Source: IMCC45349 sp047219225
GTDB taxonomy: Bacteria; Bacteroidota; Bacteroidia; Flavobacteriales; Flavobacteriaceae
Assembly (NCBI RefSeq): GCF_047219225.1
Contig: NZ_CP178208.1
Location: 2,294,001 to 2,358,000 of the forward strand
Reading direction: 5' to 3'
DNA length: 64,000 nucleotides
Of this stretch, positions 1 to 7,345 are shown piece by piece. The number at the start of each line of letters is the position of its first letter. Position 1 is the stretch's first letter. A program made the translations under genes and the position numbers. The notes beneath the pieces were generated by a model that saw nothing but the letters and a program-made list of their open reading frames with translations, was not told where the DNA came from and ran no database searches.

Positions 1-804
1 ATTGGTATTGCTCAAAATAAGCTACTTCTAGTTGTATGGGAACATACAAGCTTTGACCATATAAGTACTATTATGTTGGATAAAGAACGATTGATTGTTG
101 TAAGAGGAAAAGACTTTTTATATGATGAAAAAGTGAGTGAGTTTTTATGGAATTATTTTGTGCCTGTAAAACTTCCTGAAGATGATTACGAAGTATTATT
201 TAGCGAAATTGAAGGAAAGCAAGGATATAATTATATAAATAAATTTAATGATGACTCAATAAAGATAATGGATGCTAATGGCTTTATATTAAACAGTAAT
301 GGGCAATATGAAGATTATGTGCTATTTTATAAATTTATTGAACGTTATGCTGTTAAGACATCATTGTTAGAACAAGATTTGAGGAATTACTTAAAGCAAG
401 AAAGCTTTTTAACTGCTTACACTTTAGCTTCTAAATACTTGGATTTTACTTTGTTTTTAGAAAGAAAGAATTGGAAAGAATATGTTAAGCTGTCTGATGT
501 GTATTTAAATGAAGCCTTAAGTTACTTACCTCAAATAGATGCTAATAAACAATCTAGTTATCAGCAAAAATGCGAACTGCTTAAAGTAAAACAATATGTG
601 ATGCAAAATTCACCTAGGAAAGCTATTAGATTTTTAAAAAAGTATGAGGTGTCAAATATTTTCGATTTAAATAAATCGATGTATCACTTTTTACTTTACA
701 CATCTTATATGATGATAAATAAAGAAGAGGAAGCTTTACTTTGGAGAGATGGAATATCTTTAGTAGATTTAAAAAAATCAAAAATAATAATAGATAATTT
801 TTAA
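1..804 (+). CDS. Unrecognised protein, 5' end cut by window edge
   Basis: The reading frame is open from base 1, so the real start probably lies upstream; the first ATG inside the window is at 73. The visible 267 codons hold no motif I recognise and no membrane segment. The second half is rich in Leu, Lys and Glu and looks all-helical, somewhat like a degenerate tetratricopeptide repeat protein, which is inference only. It ends 5 bp before the next gene on the same strand, so the two are probably cotranscribed. Function unknown. Confidence 0.7.
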   Translation: MGIAQNKLLLVVWEHTSFDHISTIMLDKERLIVVRGKDFLYDEKVSEFLWNYFVPVKLPEDDYEVLFSEIEGKQGYNYINKFNDDSIKIMDANGFILNSNGQYEDYVLFYKFIERYAVKTSLLEQDLRNYLKQESFLTAYTLASKYLDFTLFLERKNWKEYVKLSDVYLNEALSYLPQIDANKQSSYQQKCELLKVKQYVMQNSPRKAIRFLKKYEVSNIFDLNKSMYHFLLYTSYMMINKEEEALLWRDGISLVDLKKSKIIIDNF

Positions 805-809
805 ATAAA

Positions 810-1649
810 TTGGAAACGATAATTCAATACTTCGAAGACATACCTTCACATCATCGTGCTTTAATTCTCGCGGGAGGACTTACTATATTTTGGTTAATTG
901 AAGGTGCAGTGCCTTTATTTAAGTTTAAATATAATAAATGGAAGCACGCGATTCCTAACCTGTTTTTTACGTTAACAACTATTGTTATCAATTTTGCTTT
1001 GGCAACTTTTTTATTAAAAACAGCAGAATGGACAGTTGCCAACGATTTTGGAATTATTAATTGGCTACCAGAAATGCCATTTTGGTCATATGTTACCATT
1101 GGTATTTTATTAATGGATTTTATTGGTGCTTATTTAGCACATTATGTAGAACACAAAGTAAAACCATTGTGGATGGTACATTTAGTACATCATACAGACC
1201 ATAAAGTGGACACTACAACTGCCAATAGACATCATCCATTAGAAAGTTTAATACGTTATACGTTTACACTTGCTGGTGTGTTTATTATTGGTGCACCAAT
1301 GGGAATTGTTATGTTATACCAATCAATGTCGTTAGTAGCAACACAGTTTAGTCATGCTAATATTAAGTTACCTAAATCGGTAGATAAAGCCATAAGCTAT
1401 ATATTGATTTCTCCAGATATGCATAAAATTCATCACCATTATGTATTGCCTTATACAGACTCTAATTATGGAAATATCTTCTCTATTTGGGATCGTTTAT
1501 TAGGTACATATATGTATATGGATAGAGAAGACTTAGTATATGGTGTTGATGTGTTTCCAGACGAAGAAAAGAATGGAAAACTAGTCGAACTTTTAAAACA
1601 ACCGTTTCAGAAATACCAAAAACCCACCATACTTCCAGATAAAGATTAA
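810..1649 (+). CDS. Sterol desaturase / fatty acid hydroxylase family membrane enzyme
   Basis: Integral membrane di-iron oxygenase of the fatty acid hydroxylase superfamily. The eight-histidine signature is visible: HYVEH at residues 111-115, HLVHH at 124-128, RHH at 140-142 and HKIHHH at 205-210. Several hydrophobic segments precede and separate these boxes. The family hydroxylates or desaturates lipid substrates at the membrane surface; the substrate cannot be read from sequence. At 279 aa it is of normal size. The start is a TTG five bases after the upstream stop, with no better ATG before the first hydrophobic segment, so the exact start is uncertain. It follows an unknown gene on the same strand. 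Confidence 0.88.
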   Translation: METIIQYFEDIPSHHRALILAGGLTIFWLIEGAVPLFKFKYNKWKHAIPNLFFTLTTIVINFALATFLLKTAEWTVANDFGIINWLPEMPFWSYVTIGILLMDFIGAYLAHYVEHKVKPLWMVHLVHHTDHKVDTTTANRHHPLESLIRYTFTLAGVFIIGAPMGIVMLYQSMSLVATQFSHANIKLPKSVDKAISYILISPDMHKIHHHYVLPYTDSNYGNIFSIWDRLLGTYMYMDREDLVYGVDVFPDEEKNGKLVELLKQPFQKYQKPTILPDKD

Positions 1650-1801
1650 ACTTGCTGATTTTGTGAGAATTATCTTTTCCTCTATTTTATTTGCATTTCA
1701 TAGAGATTATTGCATTTCATCGAATAAATGTACTTAGATTTAACCAGAGGGTTATTTTTTTGCTGTTGAGTTTAACTAACTAAGCTTAATAGATTTTCGT
1801 A

Positions 1802-2197
1802 ATGAAAAATTATATATTCACGCTAGCAATAGCGTTTTTTTGTCTTATACATTTACCAATCAATGCGCAAGATAGCTATGCAACTATCGAGAGAAATGTA
1901 AATGTGAGAGCCAACGAATTATTTCATGATTTAAATAAAACTAAAGATACCTTGTTACTTAAAAGTGACAAGAAAATAAACTATGTCTATTCTTTAAATA
2001 GTTCGCTTGAGAGAGAGGTATTTAGTTTTATAGATGATACTTCATATGAAATCCCACTAAATAGATTAAGCAAAGGCAAGCACACGTTTGTAGTAGGACA
2101 ATCGCCTTTAAAAATAGTATTTATAGTTAGAGTTAATCAAGAACCAACTACAGCTTCAGCAATTAGAGAAGAAGATATTGTAGTTAAGAGTCATTAA
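1802..2197 (+). CDS. Hypothetical secreted protein
   Basis: A 131-aa protein whose first 22 residues form a Sec signal peptide ending INAQ. The mature part is polar, without cysteines, and recalls small Bacteroidota periplasmic proteins that carry a beta-rich domain; no family is recognised. The 152-bp gap upstream suggests its own promoter. Its TAA stop overlaps the TAA stop of the convergent muramidase gene through a shared TTAA at 2194-2197. Confidence 0.65.
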   Translation: MKNYIFTLAIAFFCLIHLPINAQDSYATIERNVNVRANELFHDLNKTKDTLLLKSDKKINYVYSLNSSLEREVFSFIDDTSYEIPLNRLSKGKHTFVVGQSPLKIVFIVRVNQEPTTASAIREEDIVVKSH

Positions 2198-3414
2198 TGA
2201 TATTTTAAATATTTATACCTCATAACTTTATAAGCTTCCAAATCTTTTTGCCAACTAGCTTTTATTACTTCTTCAGATACGCCATTTTCAATTTGTTTTT
2301 GTAGTTTATCAGTTCCAGCATGTTTAGTAAATCCGTCAGTTAAAAAGAATAAAGATTTATCTGTACAATTATTATAAGCTTTAATAATCCACTTAAGGGT
2401 CATAATACCATGAATGTCTTCATTTTTTAAATCTTCGCCATAGCAAAGGGTATTTTTGTGTTTTGGATGTTTAGCGCCAAAGTTAGGTGCAGGAGTATAG
2501 GTAAATTGAAGCGTTTCCTTATTTAAAAAAGGAGCGCCATAACGTTGAAATTGAAATTCGGTACCACGACCAGCATTAACATTTGTGCCTTCAAATAGTC
2601 CTAAACTTGGATATAGTTTAATAGATTGGTCATTAGGTAAATTTGGTGAAGGTCTAATAGGTAAACTATAAAACATATTGTGATTATAGTTCTTAACAGG
2701 AATAATAGTAATGTCGCATTTTAATTCATCTGCTAACCATTTTTCGCCATTAATCATTTGTGCATATTCGCCTATAGTCATACCATGTACTAATGGTACA
2801 GGATGCATACCTAAAAAGCTTTTATTTTCAATTTCTAAAGTAGGACCATCAACATAGTGTCCGTTTGGATTTGGTCTATCAAAAATAAGCAAAGGTATAT
2901 CAGCTTCAGCACAAGCCTCCATGATGTAATGTAGCGTAGAAATGTAAGTGTAAAAACGAACGCCAACATCTTGAATATCAAAAATCATAATATCAATGTC
3001 TGAGAGTTGTTCTTTCGTAGGTTTTCTATTTTTTCCGTGAAGCGATACCAAAGGTAAATTGGTTTTAGTATCAACATCATCTTTTACAGATTCACCAGCA
3101 TCATGATTACCACGAAATCCATGTTCTGGAGCAAATACTTTTTTTACACCTACGTTTAAAGCTAGTAACGAATCCACCAAATGTGTATAACCTTCTTTTT
3201 TAAAAACAACACTTGTTTGGTTGGCAACAATACCAACACGTTTACCGTTTAGTAGTGATAAATAGTTTTGTGTTTGATTAGCACCTACAATAATTGGTCT
3301 GTCTTGTGTAGTATCAAGTAGGTCTCTTTCGTTTGAATTTTTAGAATCGTTTCCACAAGAAATCAATGCTAAAACAAATAATAAAACTGTATTTTTGATG
3401 AAATTTAAATGCAT
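2194..3414 (-). CDS. namZ: Exo-beta-N-acetylmuramidase NamZ family (DUF1343) lipoprotein
   Basis: Member of the DUF1343 family, whose characterised member NamZ (glycoside hydrolase family GH171) removes non-reducing-end MurNAc from peptidoglycan fragments. Family features visible include GKRVGIVANQTS near residue 57, FAPEHGFRG, the stretch IFDIQDVGVRFYTY, FDRPNPNG, and the C-terminal GRGTEFQFQRYGAPF. The N-terminus is a lipoprotein signal with lipobox ALISC (Cys at residue 20), so it is probably anchored in the outer or inner membrane facing the periplasm. Likely role: cell-wall turnover or muropeptide scavenging. Its start codon lies only 10 bp from the divergent permease start. Confidence 0.9.
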   Translation of the reverse strand: MHLNFIKNTVLLFVLALISCGNDSKNSNERDLLDTTQDRPIIVGANQTQNYLSLLNGKRVGIVANQTSVVFKKEGYTHLVDSLLALNVGVKKVFAPEHGFRGNHDAGESVKDDVDTKTNLPLVSLHGKNRKPTKEQLSDIDIMIFDIQDVGVRFYTYISTLHYIMEACAEADIPLLIFDRPNPNGHYVDGPTLEIENKSFLGMHPVPLVHGMTIGEYAQMINGEKWLADELKCDITIIPVKNYNHNMFYSLPIRPSPNLPNDQSIKLYPSLGLFEGTNVNAGRGTEFQFQRYGAPFLNKETLQFTYTPAPNFGAKHPKHKNTLCYGEDLKNEDIHGIMTLKWIIKAYNNCTDKSLFFLTDGFTKHAGTDKLQKQIENGVSEEVIKASWQKDLEAYKVMRYKYLKYH

Positions 3415-3424
3415 TTAGTAAACT

Positions 3425-4660
3425 TTGAATTACGAGTATTTTATAGCTAAACGTGTTATTGGTAGTAAGTCGTATAAAAGTAGTATTTCGGCACCAATAA
3501 TAAAAATCGGAATTGCAGCAATTGCCATTGGTATAATTGTCATGCTTATTGCTATAGCTACAGGAATAGGTTTGCAGCAAAAAATTAGAGATAAGGCAGT
3601 CGCTTTTAATGGTCATATAACTATTGCTAAATTTAATAGCGATGAGTCTGAAGAAGGACAAATACCAATCTCTAAAAATCAAGAGTTTTACCCAGAATTC
3701 ACTGCTGTTGATGGTGTTACGCATATTCAAGCAGTTGCTAATAAATTTGGAGTTATTCGCACGCTAACCGACTTTGAAGGCCTTTTTGTAAAAGGTGTAG
3801 GTCAGGATTACGATTGGAAATACTTTAAGGAGTTTTTAATTGAAGGTCGATTACCAGAATATTCCGAAGATTATAGTAACGAAGTGTTAATATCTCAGTA
3901 TTTAGCCAACCGATTAAACTATAAAGTAGGCGACGATTTCCAGATGTATTTCATGAAACAAGATGTGAGTAAACCACCAAGCATCATGAAATATAATATT
4001 GTTGGTATATATAATTCAGGGTTTCAAGAGCTAGACCAAACCTATTTAATAGGAGATATAAACCATATTCAACGTCTTAATAAATGGGAAAAAGACCAAG
4101 TAGGAGGTTTTGAGTTGTTTATTGATGATTATAATAAACTTGGTGATATTGGTTTTGAAGTGTATAAAAGCACACCTTCTAACTTAGATACACAAACAGT
4201 TGCTCAAAAATATGCTTCCATTTTTGAATGGATTAGCATATTCGATAAAAACATTTATGGTATTATAGGTATTATGATACTTGTGGCTGGTATAAATATG
4301 ATTACTGCTTTGTTGGTGTTAATACTAGAGCGCACACAAATGATAGGTGTTTTAAAAGCTTTAGGAAGCAACAATTGGAGCATTCGTAAGTTGTTTTTAT
4401 ACAATGCATCTTACCTTATTACTCTTGGACTATTTTGGGGAAATCTTTTAGGTTTAGGTTTACTCTTTGCACAAAAATACCTTAAGTTATTTCCTTTAGA
4501 TCCTAATGTGTATTACGTTACCGAAGCACCTGTGTATATTAACCTAAGCTATATTTTAGGACTTAATATTGGTACATTTATTTTGTGCTTGGTAATGTTG
4601 TTGGTGCCATCGTATGTTATTACAAAAATTTCGCCTGTAAAAGCAATGCGTTTTGAATAA
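3425..4660 (+). CDS. ABC transporter permease, LolC/LolE (FtsX/MacB) type
   Basis: A 411-aa permease with the LolC/E topology: one N-terminal membrane segment (residues about 25-48), a large periplasmic MacB-like domain (about 50-270), then three C-terminal membrane segments (about 280-300, 325-350, 380-400) forming an FtsX domain. Such permeases extract lipoproteins from the inner membrane or act as mechanotransmitters with a LolD-like ATPase; no ATPase gene is adjacent. The start used is a TTG matching the conserved family N-terminus (NYEYFIAKR). Divergent from namZ with almost no spacer, so its promoter must lie inside namZ. Confidence 0.88.
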   Translation: MNYEYFIAKRVIGSKSYKSSISAPIIKIGIAAIAIGIIVMLIAIATGIGLQQKIRDKAVAFNGHITIAKFNSDESEEGQIPISKNQEFYPEFTAVDGVTHIQAVANKFGVIRTLTDFEGLFVKGVGQDYDWKYFKEFLIEGRLPEYSEDYSNEVLISQYLANRLNYKVGDDFQMYFMKQDVSKPPSIMKYNIVGIYNSGFQELDQTYLIGDINHIQRLNKWEKDQVGGFELFIDDYNKLGDIGFEVYKSTPSNLDTQTVAQKYASIFEWISIFDKNIYGIIGIMILVAGINMITALLVLILERTQMIGVLKALGSNNWSIRKLFLYNASYLITLGLFWGNLLGLGLLFAQKYLKLFPLDPNVYYVTEAPVYINLSYILGLNIGTFILCLVMLLVPSYVITKISPVKAMRFE

Positions 4661-4773
4661 TTAAGTGCTCTCTTTTTGGTTACGCTTTTCATTATTACTA
4701 ATAATAAAAGAAGGTCATTTAAGCTCTTAACTTAAAAAAAACATAATTCACTTTTTGCTCTTAACTTTTCACG

Positions 4774-4781
4774 TAAATTTG
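4774..4781 (+). promoter_or_regulatory. Bacteroidota-type -7 element TAAATTTG
   Basis: TAAATTTG followed by C, 19 bp before the ATG of the cystathionine beta-synthase-like gene. A TTTTTG at 4752-4757 sits 16 bp upstream and could be the -33 element. Matches the known Bacteroidota promoter form TTTG-spacer-TAnnTTTG; the spacer is slightly short. Confidence 0.6.
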
Positions 4782-4800
4782 CACAGCAAATTAAAAACAC

Positions 4801-5781
4801 ATGGAATACGCTGAAAATATATTGGGAACCATTGGTAATACACCTTTGGTGAAACTAAATAAACTTGTTGAAGACTTACCTTGCTTAGTATTGGCTAAGT
4901 ACGAAACCTTTAATCCAGGAAACTCTGTAAAGGATAGAATGGCACTTAAAATGATTGAAGATGCCGAAGCAGATGGACGCTTAAAACCTGGAGGTACTAT
5001 TATTGAAGGTACTTCTGGAAATACAGGAATGGGATTAGCATTGGCTGCAATTGTAAAAGGTTACAAATGTATTTTTGTAATAAGCGATAAGCAGTCTAAA
5101 GAAAAAATGGACATTCTTCGTGCTGTAGGAGCAGAGGTCGTTGTGTGTCCTACTGAGGTAGAGCCAGAAGATCCTCGTTCTTATTACTCGGTTTCTAAGC
5201 GTTTAGGCGAAGAAACACCTAACTCTTGGTATGTAAACCAATACGATAACCCAAGTAATGCCAAAGCACATTATGAAAGTACTGGACCAGAAATTTGGAA
5301 ACAGACCGAAGGTAAAGTAACCCACTTTGTAGTTGGTGTAGGTACAGGAGGAACAGTTTCTGGAGTTGGTAAATACTTAAAAGAACAAAACCCTAATGTA
5401 AAAGTTTGGGGAATTGATACTTATGGTTCTGTATTTAAAAAATACCACGAAACAGGAGAGTTTGACGAAAACGAAATTTACCCTTATGTAACCGAAGGTA
5501 TTGGAGAAGATATTTTACCAGAAAACGTAGATTTTAGCGTGATTGATGGTTTTACAAAAGTAACTGATAAAGATGCTGCTGTTTACACACAATTGTTAGC
5601 TAAAGAAGAAGGTATGTTTTTAGGTAATAGCGCAGGAGCAGCAATGAAAGGTGTGCTACAATTAAAAGAGCATTTTAAAGAAGGCGATGTAGTGGTAGTG
5701 TTGTTTCATGACCATGGAAGTCGTTATGTAGGTAAAATGTTTAATGACGATTGGATGCGAAACATGGGTTATATAGAATAA
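4801..5781 (+). CDS. One-domain cystathionine beta-synthase / cysteine synthase-like PLP enzyme
   Basis: Fold-type II PLP enzyme catalysing beta-replacement on serine or O-acetylserine. The PLP lysine is K44 in NSVKDR, the substrate loop TSGNTG is at residues 71-76, and a GTGGTVSG phosphate-binding loop lies near 180. Features such as TEGIGEDILP and the C-terminal DDWMRNMG resemble eukaryotic cystathionine beta-synthase cores more than CysK/CysM. At 326 aa it has neither the haem-binding N-terminus nor the C-terminal CBS regulatory pair. Cysteine synthesis from homocysteine and serine (reverse transsulfuration) is therefore as likely as direct sulfide assimilation. It is a single-gene unit with its own promoter and terminator. 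Confidence 0.88.
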   Translation: MEYAENILGTIGNTPLVKLNKLVEDLPCLVLAKYETFNPGNSVKDRMALKMIEDAEADGRLKPGGTIIEGTSGNTGMGLALAAIVKGYKCIFVISDKQSKEKMDILRAVGAEVVVCPTEVEPEDPRSYYSVSKRLGEETPNSWYVNQYDNPSNAKAHYESTGPEIWKQTEGKVTHFVVGVGTGGTVSGVGKYLKEQNPNVKVWGIDTYGSVFKKYHETGEFDENEIYPYVTEGIGEDILPENVDFSVIDGFTKVTDKDAAVYTQLLAKEEGMFLGNSAGAAMKGVLQLKEHFKEGDVVVVLFHDHGSRYVGKMFNDDWMRNMGYIE

Positions 5782-5801
5782 TAGCTCTCAAAATATGATA
5801 T

Positions 5802-5834
5802 AAAAAAACCTTAGCATAATGCTAAGGTTTTTTT
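5802..5834. terminator. Bidirectional intrinsic terminator
   Basis: Stem CCTTAGC / GCTAAGG with loop ATAAT, preceded by seven A and followed by seven T. It ends the cystathionine beta-synthase-like gene and, read on the other strand, the orphan minus-strand genes. Confidence 0.92.
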
Positions 5835-5842
5835 GTGAGTTT

Positions 5843-5983
5843 GTTTAACGGTTTGTGTATGATTTCGTTGTGTGTTTAAGCACTAAGGTTAGTAAATAAT
5901 CACAGATAGAAAATTCCAGCGGAATTTTCGTAAGTAGACTATTACTTGCAATGAATTATACATATTGTTACCCAACGTTTTTA
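5843..5983 (-). repeat. attC-like structured element, copy a
   Basis: First of three related non-coding elements. On the + strand it begins GTTTAAC (5843-5849), fitting the integron R-box pattern RYYYAAC. Arm 5856-5870 TGTATGATTTCGTTG pairs with arm 5949-5962 CAATGAATTATACA by 12 Watson-Crick pairs, two G-T wobbles and one bulged T. An inner perfect hairpin GAAAATTCC / GGAATTTTC (5909-5917, 5921-5929, loop AGC) sits between, followed by AAGTAGAC. The far end GTTACCCAACGTTTTTA ends in TTA, which is the complement of the stop codon of the 43-aa gene. Orientation is given by the genes it follows. Family resemblance to attC is inference. Confidence 0.7.
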
Positions 5984-6112
5984 TTGATTTATAAATTTTA
6001 TCATATTCCAAATTACAGAAATGATTCCAACAATACCTGCAAGAAACAATAAAGCTATAAATAATAGAGATATTCCAGTTAATCCTTTGATAAACTTTTT
6101 GATTCCATTCAT
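5981..6112 (-). CDS. Small membrane protein, 43 aa
   Basis: A short gene starting ATG at 6112: a basic N-terminus (MNGIKKFIKG) followed by one strongly hydrophobic segment (residues about 11-36) and a polar tail ending FINQ. This is the profile of a single-span inner-membrane miniprotein. It starts 10 bp after the stop of the 178-aa gene and its own stop lies in the boundary motif of repeat element a, so the two genes form a unit. Function unknown; partner, toxin or immunity roles are speculation. Confidence 0.6.
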   Translation of the reverse strand: MNGIKKFIKGLTGISLLFIALLFLAGIVGIISVIWNMIKFINQ

Positions 6113-6122
6113 TTTATGTCCA

Positions 6123-6659
6123 TTATTTTAAATTCACTTTTTTCAATCGGTTTCTGTATTTCCATTTAAATTGGATTTTGTTCCAAAATGAGCTCCATTC
6201 GTGTCTTATTCCGCCAAGTTCCCAATTCACGTCATATTTTTTTGACTTGTCATTTGCATAAGGTGGAATTCCAACTTTGCAATGTAGCATTGGCTCGTTA
6301 TTTTTTACTTTTTCGTAATAGTCAGATTCAAGTGCAGACTTCGGATAATATCGAATATCAACAATAGTTTTGTTTTTCCGACTTTTATAAATTTCCAGAT
6401 TGATGTCGTACAGGTTTTCGTAAATCGATTTTAATTCATTTGTTGCGTTTTTCAACGTTACAGGTTTCTTTTTCCGATTCGTTTTGTTCCTCTCAAGTCT
6501 CTGGATTTTAAAATTTCGAGAGTCGTTTTTGATTTCCGAAATTATGTAGCTCGTATTATCCGAAATGTTATTCCAACAAGAGTTTCTTGCTATTTCTAAT
6601 AGAGTAGAAGTAGCCTCTTTTAAATTCAGTTCAAGATTGTTTTTCGTGACGTTCTTCAA
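6123..6659 (-). CDS. Orphan hypothetical protein, 178 aa
   Basis: No family recognised. The protein is hydrophilic, rich in Lys, Asn and Glu, with no signal peptide or membrane segment. The C-terminal third holds MLHCKVGIPPYAND and a Trp-rich stretch (ELGGIRHEWSSFW) that looks like a folded domain. The best start is a TTG directly after a GTTACCCAAC motif. That motif is repeated in inverted orientation after the downstream 43-aa gene. It reads as an accessory gene inserted between two ordinary transcription units. Confidence 0.6.
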   Translation of the reverse strand: MKNVTKNNLELNLKEATSTLLEIARNSCWNNISDNTSYIISEIKNDSRNFKIQRLERNKTNRKKKPVTLKNATNELKSIYENLYDINLEIYKSRKNKTIVDIRYYPKSALESDYYEKVKNNEPMLHCKVGIPPYANDKSKKYDVNWELGGIRHEWSSFWNKIQFKWKYRNRLKKVNLK

Positions 6660-6661
6660 AA

Positions 6662-6793
6662 TGTTGGGTAACGTATTTATATAAACACGTTTTAATACTT
6701 CGACTGCGCTCAGTATAAATTAATTATATAAAAGTGTTAAACGAAGTTAGTTTTTTTAAGTAAGAAAATCAATACGTATTTCTACGTATTTTA
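6662..6793 (-). repeat. TACGTA hairpin element, copy 1 (interrupted)
   Basis: Contains GTATTTATATAAAC (6673-6686) and the partly complementary TTATATAAAAGTGTTAAACG (6724-6743), with a REP-like CTTCGACTGCGCTCAG (6698-6713) in the loop. Next come ACGAAGTTAG and a perfect hairpin AATACGTA / TACGTATT at 6771-6790 with loop TTTC. The 29 bases 6765-6793 are identical to 55062-55090. Its final TTA is the stop codon of the 181-aa gene on the minus strand. Confidence 0.8.
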
Positions 6794-7336
6794 GTGGTTT
6801 TGTAGCGTGTCTTCCAGTATTAATTGTTGTTGTTCTTTAATATATTCTGGGTTGTCACGATGTTTCATTTTTAGTAGTTCGTTATAAGATAATTGGTATA
6901 AAGAAACTGCTGTAACACCAATAATAAATAGCCTTATAAGTAAGCTTTTATAAAAGCTGTGTTTGGTGGTTATATACTTAATCAAGGCAATAATTATAAC
7001 GATTGCTAAACCATATATAGAGATTAATAAACCTTCGTTGCCATAAGGCCAACGTTGGAATTTAAACAAGCAATAAATAACTGTATTAGAAAGTAAAAAT
7101 CCAGTAAAAATGGCGCCTAAAACTCTTAGTGTACTTATGCCTTTAAAAGCACCTTTTTTTAATATGTTTCTAAATCTAATATTATTAAGTAAAGCAAAAC
7201 TAAAACCAAAATATAGCATAGATAATACTAAGCTTAATAAGGTAATTAATACTGCAGCGTATGGATAACTATAAACTAATCGTAGACTTACTAGAAGCAC
7301 TATAAGTACTCCTAGAATTTTTTCGGTTTGCTTCAT
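6791..7336 (-). CDS. Multi-span membrane protein, unknown
   Basis: A 181-aa protein with about five hydrophobic segments (near residues 7-27, 31-52, 70-90, 103-122, 132-152) and a short charged C-terminal tail ending LILEDTLQNH. No family motif recognised. It starts 9 bp after the stop of the large T9SS leucine-rich-repeat protein and so is very likely its operon partner, although a role in export or anchoring is only a guess. Confidence 0.65.
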   Translation of the reverse strand: MKQTEKILGVLIVLLVSLRLVYSYPYAAVLITLLSLVLSMLYFGFSFALLNNIRFRNILKKGAFKGISTLRVLGAIFTGFLLSNTVIYCLFKFQRWPYGNEGLLISIYGLAIVIIIALIKYITTKHSFYKSLLIRLFIIGVTAVSLYQLSYNELLKMKHRDNPEYIKEQQQLILEDTLQNH

Positions 7337-7345
7337 TTACAAAAA

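Noticed and set aside
1650..1801. tRNA or small RNA gene in gaps between operons
   Set aside because: No cloverleaf with T-loop GTTCRA and CCA-adjacent acceptor was found here or in the other larger gaps.
3341..3730. 129-codon open frame on the minus strand across the namZ/permease junction
   Set aside because: It overlaps the coding start of both well-supported genes, has Cys- and Ser-rich low-complexity composition and no family features; a shadow of the permease frame.
6698..6713. Insertion sequence end at CTTCGACTGCGCTCAG
   Set aside because: Only a short REP-like fragment common in Bacteroidota; no transposase, terminal repeats or target duplication.
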